From Candidatus Nitrotoga sp. HW29 (GTDB lineage: Bacteria > Pseudomonadota > Gammaproteobacteria > Burkholderiales > Gallionellaceae), in NCBI RefSeq assembly GCF_924101635.2, contig NZ_CAKMAA020000002.1:1-45311 (forward strand): DNA of 45,311 bases, written 5' to 3'. The translations under genes and the position numbers were made by a program. Shown one piece after another: positions 19,083 through 27,472 of this stretch. Each line of letters begins with the position of its first letter. Positions within the stretch are counted from its first letter, which is position 1. Below the pieces are notes generated by a model. The model searched no databases. It was not told where the DNA came from and saw nothing but the letters and a program-made list of their open reading frames with translations.

Positions 19083-20936
19083 CTAGATTCCTTCTTCCAT
19101 AGCCATTTCAAGTTCCAGCCAGCTTTCCTCCAATTCGGCCACTTTTTGTTCAAAGCTTGTATGCAGAGCGTTCAGCTTAATGATTTCATCACGGTCAGGA
19201 TTGGCATAGATAGCCGGGTCGGCCAATTGACGGTTGACTTCGGCCAATTCCGCCTGAGCTTTTGACAGCGCGGCTTCCAGTTTGGATTGTTTCGATAGTA
19301 GCGCCTTCTTATTTGGCTTGGATACGGTTGACGGGCGCAATTTTTCCGGTTGAGTTTGAGTCGTTTCGCGCGGGCGGCGTGTTTCGATCCAATTTTTGTA
19401 GTCTTCCAGATCACCATCAAACAATTTGGCATTGCCATCCGCAACCAGCCATAACTCATCGGCTACGGCGCGAATCAGGCTGCGATCGTGGGACACCAAG
19501 ACTACTGCGCCAGTGTATTCCTCAAGTGCCAACGTGAGAGCATCGCGCATGTCCAGATCTAGATGGTTGGTGGGTTCGTCGAGTAACAATAAATGCGGTT
19601 TTTGCCAAGCCAGCAGGGCCAGCGCCAAACGGCTTTTTTCGCCGCCGGAAAAGCTTGCCACCGGGCGATCTTCGCTGTCTCCAGCCAGACCGAAACGGCC
19701 AAGAAAAGTACGCAGTGCTAGTGTTGTTGTTTTCGGTGCCAGCTTTTCCATGTGCTGCAAAGGTGTAGCTGCGCTGTCCAGATTTTCCAGCTGATGTTGG
19801 GCGAAGTAACCGATGCGGATATCGGGCGTAATTTCCAGCTTGCCTGAGGTCGGTTTAAGCTCGCCCACCAACAGCTTGATTAAGGTAGATTTCCCTGCGC
19901 CATTCGGCCCGAGCAAGGCAATGCGCGCACCCGCCCGCAGCACCAAATCGACGTTATGAAATAAGGCCTTGTCACCATAGCTAAAACCCATTTTATCGGC
20001 ACGCAGTAATAAATCGGGGCTACGCTCCGGCGCCTCGATCTCTAGCTCGAAATGGCCGTCTGTAATATGGGCTGGGGCGATGCGCGTGAGCCGCTCCAGT
20101 GCTTTAACACGGCTCTGTGCCTGCTTGGCCTTGGTTGCCTTGGCGCTGAAGCGGCGGACAAAATCTTCCAAGTGTGCGATTTTTTCCTGCTGCTGCTGAA
20201 AAGCCTGATTTTGCTGTGCTATGCGCTCAGCGCGGGCGCGTTCGAAATCGTCGTAGTTTCCAGTGTAACTATCAATCACTTGATTGTGGACATGGGCAAT
20301 GCGGTTAACGCAGGCGTTGAGAAATTCGCGGTCATGCGAAACCAGAATAAGGCTGCCGGGGTAGCGTGCAAGGTATTGTTCAAGCCAGAGGATCGCCTCT
20401 AAGTCGAGGTGATTGGTAGGTTCGTCCAGTAACAGTAAATCGGCTCTGTGCATTAGCGCGCGGGCTAGATTCAAACGCATGCGCCAGCCTCCGGAAAAGC
20501 TGCTTACCGGCCGCTCCAGTGTATCGTTGGCAAACCCTAATCCATCCAACAGCTGAGCGGCACGGGCTTTGGCCACGTAGCCATTAATTGCTTCATAGCG
20601 GTGCTGAGCCTCAAACCACGCTGGATCATGCTGCTCTCGCGCTAGATTTTTTTCCAGCTCACGTAGCTCCATGTCGCCATCGAGTACGAACTCCAAAGCA
20701 GGCTGATCCGAGTTGGCGATTTCCTGCTCGACAAAAGCAATTATCTTGCCAGATTGCAGCGAGATTTCGCCGCTATCCGGCAAAACTTCGCCGCGAATAA
20801 GGCGAAATAACGTGGATTTGCCACAGCCATTTTTGCCTACCAACCCGATACGTTGGCTGGCGTAAGCCTGAAAGTTTACTTGCTGCAATAGCGTCGTGCC
20901 GCCTTGCAGGTAAGTCAGATTTTGAATATTTAGCAT
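19083..20936 (-). CDS. ABC-F family ATPase, YheS type
   Basis: The 617-aa soluble protein has two ABC domains: Walker A GLVGKNGCGKSTL with signature SSFSGGWRMRLNLARAL, and GPNGAGKSTLIKLL with SFSGGEKSRLALALL. Each is followed by LLLDEPTNHLDL. The linker carries the ABC-F P-site tRNA-interaction motif region (RRFSAKATKAKQAQSRVKALE). The C-terminal extension (about residues 520-617) is a charged coiled coil. There are no membrane segments. ABC-F proteins act on the ribosome; the closest pattern I recall is Escherichia coli YheS. A role in translation is inferred from the family. Confidence 0.92.
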   Translation of the reverse strand: MLNIQNLTYLQGGTTLLQQVNFQAYASQRIGLVGKNGCGKSTLFRLIRGEVLPDSGEISLQSGKIIAFVEQEIANSDQPALEFVLDGDMELRELEKNLAREQHDPAWFEAQHRYEAINGYVAKARAAQLLDGLGFANDTLERPVSSFSGGWRMRLNLARALMHRADLLLLDEPTNHLDLEAILWLEQYLARYPGSLILVSHDREFLNACVNRIAHVHNQVIDSYTGNYDDFERARAERIAQQNQAFQQQQEKIAHLEDFVRRFSAKATKAKQAQSRVKALERLTRIAPAHITDGHFELEIEAPERSPDLLLRADKMGFSYGDKALFHNVDLVLRAGARIALLGPNGAGKSTLIKLLVGELKPTSGKLEITPDIRIGYFAQHQLENLDSAATPLQHMEKLAPKTTTLALRTFLGRFGLAGDSEDRPVASFSGGEKSRLALALLAWQKPHLLLLDEPTNHLDLDMRDALTLALEEYTGAVVLVSHDRSLIRAVADELWLVADGNAKLFDGDLEDYKNWIETRRPRETTQTQPEKLRPSTVSKPNKKALLSKQSKLEAALSKAQAELAEVNRQLADPAIYANPDRDEIIKLNALHTSFEQKVAELEESWLELEMAMEEGI

Positions 20937-21073
20937 GGTGTAATGATAACAGACGTGCCATGCTTTAAATATTAGAGCGGAAGCTGGGTTAGTCTGCCTG
21001 ATTGCGGCTATTGGTCACTAGATTGACCTGCGCAGAATTGAAAGTTTAACTTGGAACTAATGACAAAATTTGG

Positions 21074-21169
21074 TTAAGGAGATGCTGATTAATTCAAAAT
21101 TTCGCGCGTAACAAGTTGATTCTTAAATGTGTTGAATTCTGAAACACGAATTAATCAGCGCTTCCCTAA
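21074..21169. repeat. Small MITE, copy 1
   Basis: The 96-base element has imperfect terminal inverted repeats: left TTAAGGAGATGCTGATTAAT and right (reverse complement) TTAGGGAAGCGCTGATTAAT. TA lies at both ends. It shares the inner word GTAACAAGTTGATT (21108-21121) with the copy at 39868-39973, which is inverted. It contains no ORF, and sits directly before the ssrA-like fragment at 21172. Confidence 0.75.
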
Positions 21170-21171
21170 TA

Positions 21172-21240
21172 TGTATAGCTGCCTATAGAGTACTTGCGGG
21201 CGTAATTTTGATTCTCGTCGCTCCTACCAATACTCAAACC
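21172..21240 (+). pseudogene. Decayed copy of the ssrA (tmRNA) 3' end
   Basis: Bases 21172-21229 align without gaps to the last 58 bases of the intact tmRNA gene (42706-42763), with roughly three quarters identical. Shared words include CTGCCT, TAGAGT and CTTGCGG, and both end in ACCA. Most differences are transitions. After CCA comes ATACTCAAA, a worn match to the ATACCCCCAAA that follows the intact tmRNA. This suggests an old integration boundary or a duplicated, decaying tmRNA. Upstream similarity is broken at the MITE (21074-21169). It is unlikely to be functional. Confidence 0.55.
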
Positions 21241-21391
21241 TTAACTGCTCTCAGCTGGAGGTTTTCTGCCTTGCATTGGGTGTCGCGTAGGGCACATCTT
21301 TGATGTTGGACGCTATTTATGTTGCCGTGATCGAATATGCGAGTGGAAGAAACTTTCCTGCAAACTTACGGTTCCGTTATAAAACCAAGCT

Positions 21392-21898
21392 TTACGTTGC
21401 TACGCCTGCTGCAAACTTCTGCAGGCGTTGACCCTCAGCATGCGCCTCGGCTACCAATTGGTTCCAGTCGTCAGGGGGATGGCCGCTTTCCAGCATCTTG
21501 CGGAAAACCCGGTAGGCGTCGTCGCTACTCTCGTAGGCGCGCTTGGTATCTTCGTCGTTGATCCAGACGAATACGATTATCTTGCTTGGCGCGTGGAAAC
21601 GGAAAAACAGCCGGTACTGCTGAAGAAATTTGGCCCGGAACCAGTGCTTGTGCTCGTCGCCGAGAGTGTTGCCTTGTCGGTATTCCGGCCGCGTTGGATC
21701 CTGCGGGATAACGTCGAACGCCAACTTGGTGATCGCCGCTAGTCGCTTGCTGACGTTCTTCTTCACGTACATCACAGGGTCTTTTTGCTTGGACACCTTG
21801 ACCTGCCGGACCAATGCTTCAAGTTGTACCAAGAATAGAGGGTGAGAGAAAACCGTCCAGCCGTTGATGATCAAGGGCGCGGGTTTACTTGCATTCAT
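21392..21898 (-). CDS. yhaV: YhaV-type toxin (type II toxin-antitoxin ribonuclease)
   Basis: The 168-residue product matches YhaV throughout: INGWTVFSHPLFLVQLEAL at the start, then VMYVKKNVSKRLAAI, IPQDPTRPEYRQGNTLG and FRAKFLQQYRLFFRFH. YhaV is a RelE-superfamily endoribonuclease that cleaves mRNA and inhibits growth. Its start overlaps the prlF stop by four bases (ATGA), so it is translated after the antitoxin. It is about 14 residues longer than the E. coli protein because of its C-terminal tail. It is the first gene of the accessory patch after the ssrA-like fragment. Confidence 0.92.
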   Translation of the reverse strand: MNASKPAPLIINGWTVFSHPLFLVQLEALVRQVKVSKQKDPVMYVKKNVSKRLAAITKLAFDVIPQDPTRPEYRQGNTLGDEHKHWFRAKFLQQYRLFFRFHAPSKIIVFVWINDEDTKRAYESSDDAYRVFRKMLESGHPPDDWNQLVAEAHAEGQRLQKFAAGVAT

Positions 21899-22224
21899 TC
21901 ATCGTCTGCCGAAAGTGGAGCGTCAAGATCAACCTCGATACGATCGACCAGCGACTGGATATGCTGCACAAAGCTAGCATCGACGACCTGCAGGCCTTCC
22001 GGATGGCTGGCGATATCGCGGGCTAAAAATCTCAAAAACTGGCCAAGCACCGGGTCATTTTCTTCGGAAACTTCGGCGCGTGTCAGCACGACTTCGCCGC
22101 TGGGCCGGATAGTGTAGTGAATCTTGTCGCGCTTGCTCAGCTGGAGGGCGCGACGCACAGTCTCTGGTACCGTAGTCTGATAGCGGTCGGTAAGCGTAGA
22201 TTCGACTTCGAGGGTGGTGGGCAT
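21895..22224 (-). CDS. prlF: PrlF-type antitoxin, SpoVT/AbrB swapped-hairpin fold
   Basis: The 109-aa protein begins with the AbrB-like DNA-binding pattern TLTDRYQTTVPETVRRAL followed by DKIHYTIRPSGEVVLTR. The C-terminal half (DPVLGQFLRFLARDIA) should bind and neutralise YhaV. PrlF is known to autoregulate its operon together with the toxin. A large inverted repeat (22260-22301) lies 36 bases upstream of the start and is the likely operator. Antitoxin-first order and four-base overlap with the toxin are typical. Confidence 0.92.
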   Translation of the reverse strand: MPTTLEVESTLTDRYQTTVPETVRRALQLSKRDKIHYTIRPSGEVVLTRAEVSEENDPVLGQFLRFLARDIASHPEGLQVVDASFVQHIQSLVDRIEVDLDAPLSADDE

Positions 22225-22259
22225 GGGGTTCTCCTATTGGAAATGTGGGTGCCTTTCAT

Positions 22260-22301
22260 GGTAATGCACTTGCATTACCATGTCAATGCAAGTGCATTAC
22301 C
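22260..22301. promoter_or_regulatory. Likely PrlF/YhaV operator
   Basis: A perfect 17-base inverted repeat, GGTAATGCACTTGCATT (22260-22276) and its reverse complement (22285-22301), is separated by 8 bases. Each arm is also nearly palindromic on its own (GGTAATGCA-CT-TGCATTACC), giving two dyads about 22 bases apart, suited to two antitoxin dimers on one DNA face. It lies just upstream of prlF. Confidence 0.75.
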
Positions 22302-22593
22302 TTTGGTTGCCGCTGTCCGGCTCCCAAATTTGAATGGCGATCAGTGATCTACATTAAACACCGAACAAGCGATACCTGATTTCGGTTCGGAAGAAAGTAA
22401 AGACTGTATCAACGTTAACTAGGCTACACTTGCTTTCGATAATTATGTTTATCGTTTGTCAGCTTTTCGGCCAAAGCAGACTTTCACTCGAGCCAGCCAA
22501 ATAAATGCTTTTAGTCGCAAAGCGGACATTAGGCGGGCGACGGGTGCGTAATCGGATAAGATATTGCACTCCGTCGAATAGCTGTTGAAGCGT

Positions 22594-23232
22594 ATGGCAC
22601 TAAATATAGAACAACAAAGAGTCTATGAATGGCTGAATGATGGCCTCAATTTGCCGGTGTTTGCTGAGGCCTATAAAGGTGCTGCAATTCTCTTAAGTCA
22701 GAAACCCTCTGGATACATTTCTTTTGTCGCCCACGTCGGACGAGATTTGATGAATTGCCTTGCGTCGACTGTTGCTGGCACCAAGTCGGAACGAGCTCAA
22801 TACCAGCAGCATATCGATAAATTACAGAGCGATTGGCAAGATGAATGGCGGTTCAGTGATGATTTGTCGCCGGAGGTGGTCGAGAACGGTCACTTCATAC
22901 CCACCCGTGTATGTCAAAGAATCACTACCCTGATTGAAGAACACAAATCTGGTCGGATAAGAAGTTCGGAAGCAGACGGACTGTTTTTCAGCACATTTCT
23001 TGACTACTCCGATAAAGACAAGATCCCGGGCAATTTCCTTTCCGAGTGGAAGGCCGCTAAAGACTGGTTTCTTGGCCACGCCCATCTTCGAAAGAAATCA
23101 TTTCAGGCAGAAACCGACGGTGACTTGGTGAAGCACTTTAACTGTCTGGATGGCTATCTCTATATCGCTGCCAGCAGTCAATACGAGCGATTAAAGGCTT
23201 TGAATGAAATCCTGGACGAAACCAACCAATAA
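22594..23232 (+). CDS. Unrecognised helical protein, first gene of a coupled pair
   Basis: The 212-aa product (ATG 22594; an upstream TTG at 22585 would add three residues) has no signal peptide, membrane segment or enzyme motif that I recognise. It looks alpha-helical: GYISFVAHVGRDLMNCLAST (about 43-62), a charged stretch with YQQHIDKLQSDWQDEW, and a C-terminal helix. An RxxxH or HxxxR pattern (HVGRDLMN) is visible but does not prove an active site. Its end overlaps the next gene in a different frame, so the two are translationally coupled. My recollection is that similar N-terminal blocks occur fused to NPxWxxPL proteins, which would make this a split form; this needs checking. Confidence 0.75.
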   Translation: MALNIEQQRVYEWLNDGLNLPVFAEAYKGAAILLSQKPSGYISFVAHVGRDLMNCLASTVAGTKSERAQYQQHIDKLQSDWQDEWRFSDDLSPEVVENGHFIPTRVCQRITTLIEEHKSGRIRSSEADGLFFSTFLDYSDKDKIPGNFLSEWKAAKDWFLGHAHLRKKSFQAETDGDLVKHFNCLDGYLYIAASSQYERLKALNEILDETNQ

Positions 23233-26110
23233 GATGATAGAAAGAGTTCTATCGTCCGTTAAAAAAGAAACGGACCGACAGTACTTTTTCTCTAAACTTA
23301 ACAATCCCCTGTGGGTAGGCCCATTGCACGAGCGTGGCTATTTTAGCAACCCACCTGGGGTGAAACAGTTTCCTGACGGCTATGTGCAATATCCTCATTG
23401 GCCTGAGCTGGCCTATCTGGTGAAAGTCGCAGAGGAAGCCACAGATCAGACAATTGATATTGTGCTTGCGCTGCCAAAAACAGATAACCCTCGCGTATAT
23501 GACGATATCCTAGCAATCGCCCTTAATTTGGAAGGACAAGCTTCCGCAAGGTTACTCCCGAAACTCGTTGAATACACGGAGCTTGAAAACCAGTTTCTTG
23601 CTCACCGCTATCCGGAGCTACTCCAACATTGGGCCAACCAAGGTAATATTGGCGAAGCACTTGAAATAGTCAAAATGCTAATCCCTTTTCGGGAGGATCC
23701 AAGAGCGCGAAAAAAACAGCAACTCCGTAAAAAAAATCCCAATGCTTTGGAAACCACGCTTGAAACTATCCCGCGCTTTGATCAATATGAATATCAACAA
23801 ATCCTTGAAAAAGGCGTTCGCCCCTTGGCTGAACATGAGCCCTATCAAGTTTCCTGCATCCTGATTGACGTGGTGGCAAGCATGATTCGTCTGGAAATGC
23901 ATCCGGAAGATTTCAAAAAAGGGAGCGACCAGGACTATTCGGAAATCTGGTGTCGGAGGTTGGATAAGCCGGATCAAGACTATCAGGATGTGAAAGAAGC
24001 TTTGGTCCAAACATTGACCTATGCCTGTGAGCAGGTCTACGGGAATGCCCCGGAATCCATTGACGCTCTGGATCAGGCATTGAGAAATCATCGCTGGAAG
24101 GTGTTCAAGCGGCTGCGACAGCACCTTTACGTATCACATCCAAATGATCAGACACTCCCCTGGATACGCGAGCAGATTCTCGGTCACGATGACTATCCCA
24201 AATGGGAACATCACTACGAATTCCAATTGATGATCCGCAAGGCCAGTGAACACTTCGGCCTCCACTTGCTCAGTGAAGATGAACGAAAGGACATTTTCGA
24301 GGCCATTCTTAGTGGACCTTCGAAAAAGAATTATCGTGAATGGATGGGTGAGCAATACAGTGAAGAGGCTTTTCAACAACGTCAGCGCTACTTTCATCGA
24401 ATGCAGCTACGCCCATTTGCTGCAATGTTAAGCGGGGATGTCCGACAATATTTCGATGATCTGGAATACGAAACTCAGGCTGAAGCTGTTACCGATGACA
24501 GCTATTCACCCTACAGCAGGGTAACCGGCGGCTCGGTCAGCTACCGGAGTCCGAAATCTGCCGAGGATCTCGAGAGCTTCACGGATGAGGAGTTTCTGTC
24601 CTATCTGAACGACTGGAACGAGGAACATCGGGACAAGGACAATTGGCTTGTTGAGATCAATATCTCCGCGCTTGCTGGTGTCTTTCAGTCCCTGTTCAAA
24701 GAGAAGATTGTGCAAGATGGCAATCGTCTGACTTTCTGGATGGTGAACCGTGATAAGGTCACTCGGCCAGTCTATGTCGCAGCCATGCTCAAGACCATGC
24801 TCGAGCTCGTCAAGGAAAAAAATTTCGACAACCTGGACCAATGGATTGAGTTCTGTGCATGGATCTTGTCGCATTCAGACACGGTGCGAGTGGAAGGACA
24901 ACCCGAGCCGCGAGACGAATCACGCGACCATCCCGATTGGGGCAGCTCGCACCGATCCGTGGTTGATTTTATTGACGCATGTACGAACAAGGATACAGAT
25001 ACGCCAATTGCCGCAAGGGACGGCCTTGCCGCTCTGCTTCGACAGGCGTGTTGTCAGTTTGACTGGCGGCTCGACCATGATCGCCCGGTACTGCTTAACC
25101 GTGACGATCCTATTACCGAGGCCATCAACAATACCCGCAGTCGGGCACTCGAATCCCTTGTCAATTTCGGTTTTTGGGTTCGCCGTCAGTTACCAGATGA
25201 TCATTTGCCGGAAGTTACCGACATCCTTGCGAAGCGTATAGCTGACGGTGCTGCAATTCCGTTAACCCAACCTGAACATGCACTATTGGGGATGCACTTC
25301 GGAAACCTCTGCATCCTCAATCGAAATTGGGCAGCCCAGCAACGAAAAATCTTTTTCCCGCGGGCAAATGAATCCGTTTGGCGAGACGCTTTCGGCAGCC
25401 ATATCCGCTTTAACCGACCGGTCAAACTGACGTTTGAAATTCTACGAGGTGAGTTTGAATACGCAATAGAGAACCTGAATATCCTGGCGACCAAAAAAGG
25501 CGACGGCAAGGAGCTTGCCGATAGCCTGGGCCAGCATCTTTTCACTTACTTCCTTTGGGAGGTCTGCCCTCTAATGGGTGATGAAAGCCTGCTTGCGCGC
25601 TTTTATGACAAGACCAAAGACGACCGCAAGCGCTGGGGTCAGCTCTTCGATTATGTTGGTCGATCACTTAAAAATAGCGGCAGACAGCTGGAAAAATCGC
25701 TGACCGATCACATTATCGCTTTTTTCGATTGGCGCTTTGACGTCGCTGAGCCGCTGGAGCTTCAGAAATTTACCTTTTGGTTGGAAGCCGAATGCTTCGA
25801 TCCAGTGTGGCGTTTGAGCTCTTACTCTAAGATTCTCGATCTTGTGCGTAGGAAGGATGTAGGCCTTTCCATTGAGATCAAAACCTTAAACAAACTGCTT
25901 CCAGATCATCTGTCATTAGTCGTTGAGTGCTTTGCGAAAATCACGAATGCAATGAACGAAGGCTCACATATGTACGTATTAGCTGACGAGGCAAAGCCCA
26001 TTCTAAGAGCTGGCTTGAATGCAGAATATCCTCAGGTTCGTGTAAATGCGGAACGAGCCAGAGAAAATCTTTTGCGGGTCGGTCGCTTTGATTTTCTGGA
26101 TATTGAATGA
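23204..26110 (+). CDS. Large unrecognised helical-repeat-like protein, second gene of a coupled pair
   Basis: The 968-aa soluble protein has no Walker A, HNH, PD-(D/E)xK or protease motif that I can find. Its start region shows FFSKLNNPLWVGPLHERGYF, then PPGVKQFPDGYVQYPHWPEL, a pattern I associate with large uncharacterised proteins. The rest is helix-rich with many short amphipathic units. Near the C-terminus FTFWLEAECFDPVWRLSSYS and a HEAT-like AEYPQVRVNAERARENLLRV suggest repeats that bind a partner. The start at 23204 has AAAGG six bases upstream; an ATG at 23234, just after the first gene's stop, would give 958 aa. Context (toxin-antitoxin pairs, broken restriction genes) suggests defence, by inference only. 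Confidence 0.8.
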   Translation: MKSWTKPTNKMIERVLSSVKKETDRQYFFSKLNNPLWVGPLHERGYFSNPPGVKQFPDGYVQYPHWPELAYLVKVAEEATDQTIDIVLALPKTDNPRVYDDILAIALNLEGQASARLLPKLVEYTELENQFLAHRYPELLQHWANQGNIGEALEIVKMLIPFREDPRARKKQQLRKKNPNALETTLETIPRFDQYEYQQILEKGVRPLAEHEPYQVSCILIDVVASMIRLEMHPEDFKKGSDQDYSEIWCRRLDKPDQDYQDVKEALVQTLTYACEQVYGNAPESIDALDQALRNHRWKVFKRLRQHLYVSHPNDQTLPWIREQILGHDDYPKWEHHYEFQLMIRKASEHFGLHLLSEDERKDIFEAILSGPSKKNYREWMGEQYSEEAFQQRQRYFHRMQLRPFAAMLSGDVRQYFDDLEYETQAEAVTDDSYSPYSRVTGGSVSYRSPKSAEDLESFTDEEFLSYLNDWNEEHRDKDNWLVEINISALAGVFQSLFKEKIVQDGNRLTFWMVNRDKVTRPVYVAAMLKTMLELVKEKNFDNLDQWIEFCAWILSHSDTVRVEGQPEPRDESRDHPDWGSSHRSVVDFIDACTNKDTDTPIAARDGLAALLRQACCQFDWRLDHDRPVLLNRDDPITEAINNTRSRALESLVNFGFWVRRQLPDDHLPEVTDILAKRIADGAAIPLTQPEHALLGMHFGNLCILNRNWAAQQRKIFFPRANESVWRDAFGSHIRFNRPVKLTFEILRGEFEYAIENLNILATKKGDGKELADSLGQHLFTYFLWEVCPLMGDESLLARFYDKTKDDRKRWGQLFDYVGRSLKNSGRQLEKSLTDHIIAFFDWRFDVAEPLELQKFTFWLEAECFDPVWRLSSYSKILDLVRRKDVGLSIEIKTLNKLLPDHLSLVVECFAKITNAMNEGSHMYVLADEAKPILRAGLNAEYPQVRVNAERARENLLRVGRFDFLDIE

Positions 26111-26659
26111 ATAATCCAACCACGGTATCTGCTTTTATAGGCTAAGCAGAAGCACAAAGTAACTACAATGACTGGCAGCAATGGCCGAGAAGCAGCCATG
26201 TATTTGATTGGTAAGTGTCTCAACTGCTCAATGTAGCTAAAAGCTGTACCTGATCATGGCAACAACATTACTGATCCTGACTATTGATAACAACGCGTAT
26301 CGTTAGGTTAACTTTCAGCAATTTTGATGTCATCAATCATATCCCTTGCCCATCCGTAAATCTGGCCTCGGGCAGGCTGATTTACAACAAAGATTTTCAA
26401 CAAGTTAAGCCCTTCATCGCAATTAGCAGGCCATCCTCATCGGGCAAAAACCAGATATTCCCAGTCTGACTTGCCGATGAGCTCCAGCAGCGTATTTCCT
26501 AAAAAAATTGTTTGATGATATTTGCTTGATTTACATGGGGTTTTGCTCGAATGGTTAGCGAAATTTAATATATTGAAAATAATATATTTCCCGCTTTAAG
26601 CTGTGCATCATGAATTCTCAAGTCCCGTATGCTTATCAAGGGTCAGAACATCGCCAACA
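26111..26659. other. Spacer after the unknown pair, with a decayed minus-strand ORF fragment
   Basis: There is no intact gene. On the minus strand 26500 to about 26410 reads as GNTLLELIGKSDWEYLV. A one-base insertion in a T run (26451-26455) then breaks the frame before LPDEDGLLIAMKGL. The WEYLV-LP segment recurs at about 28098-28135, so both are pieces of one lost gene family. An AT-rich stretch (about 26565-26592) holds AATATATT repeats. The function of the lost gene is unknown. Confidence 0.4.
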
Positions 26660-27130
26660 TCAACGCTTTCCGCCGACGGCCTGCTGGGCAAGCACTTCGA
26701 CTACATGCTCTCCAATCCGCCCTTCGGCGTGGAGTGGAAGAAGATCGAAAATAAAATCCGCAAGGAATTCGAGTAACAGGGTTTCAGTGGCCGCTTCGGC
26801 ACCGTGCTCAATGGCTCGCCGTTGTTTACCGGCGGCACTGGTTTCGGCGAGAGCGAGATTCGCCGCTACATGCTGGAGAACGATCTGGTCGAGGCTATCA
26901 CCGGCCTGCCCACCGACATGCTTGGTACAAAGATTCAGCTTAGCTTGGACGATGTGAGAGATTTGCCAAATTCAGTTCCTCCTCTTGGTGAGCAAATTCA
27001 AATCACTGTCTTTCTCGACAACGAACTAGTCAAATTCGACACCCTCACCATCGAAGCCCAGCGTGCCATTTACCTGCTGCAAGAACGTCGCACCGCGCTG
27101 ATCTCCGCCGCTGGTTACCGGCTGGATTGA
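26660..27130 (+). pseudogene. Scrambled remnant of type I restriction-modification genes (hsdM fused to hsdS tail)
   Basis: Reading one frame gives [19 protein letters not shown], the NPPF catalytic motif of N6-adenine methyltransferase HsdM, up to an in-frame TAA at 26774. After it [20 protein letters not shown] continues in frame, but a block of the family between GRFG and the VLNGSPLF region is missing. HsdM-like sequence ends near GLPTDML (about 26924). It then joins an HsdS-like C-terminus, [17 protein letters not shown] and [13 protein letters not shown]. So internal deletions removed most of both genes. No hsdR is seen. It cannot make an active enzyme. Confidence 0.75.
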
Positions 27131-27190
27131 CGTGCGCTGCGTTTGCGCGTGATCGAAAATAGATGTGCTTCTTGTTAGATGATCCGATTC

Positions 27191-27206
27191 GGACTAATAT
27201 TAGTCC
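27191..27206. promoter_or_regulatory. Likely operator of the Phd/PIN toxin-antitoxin pair
   Basis: The perfect 16-base palindrome GGACTAATATTAGTCC lies 24 bases before the antitoxin ATG. Phd/YefM antitoxins repress their own operons through such short dyads, so this is the natural candidate site. It may overlap the promoter. Confidence 0.65.
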
Positions 27207-27229
27207 ATTCAATTAAACCGAGGTGTGCC

Positions 27230-27472
27230 ATGCCAACCGTCAACATCCATGAAGCCAAGACTCAATTCTCCCGTTATGTCGATCAAGCCGAAGCGGGCGA
27301 GGAGATAATCATCGCCCGTGCGGGTAAGCCGGTGGCTCGCCTGGTGGCGTTGGATACAGTCACCAGCAAGCCGCGCAAGCTGGGGCTGGGTAAGAAAAAC
27401 TTCACCTTCCCTGAACAATTCGACCGCTTGAATGCCAGCGAAATAGTAGAGATGTTTGAGCAAGGTAAGTAA
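27230..27472 (+). CDS. Phd/YefM-family antitoxin
   Basis: The 80-residue protein has the Phd/YefM N-terminal DNA-binding fold: MPTVNIHEAKTQFSRYVDQ then GEEIIIARAGKPVARLVAL. Its C-terminal tail (FPEQFDRLNASEIVEMFEQ) should wrap the toxin. I chose ATG 27230 because it starts the conserved VNIHEAK motif; an upstream ATG at 27179 would cover the operator palindrome. The stop codon TAA abuts the toxin ATG with no gap, so translation is coupled. Confidence 0.93.
   Translation: MPTVNIHEAKTQFSRYVDQAEAGEEIIIARAGKPVARLVALDTVTSKPRKLGLGKKNFTFPEQFDRLNASEIVEMFEQGK

Noticed and set aside
21172-21234. Possible tRNA gene (CCA end and T-arm-like sequence)
   Set aside because: No full cloverleaf; the better explanation is a decayed tmRNA 3' end.
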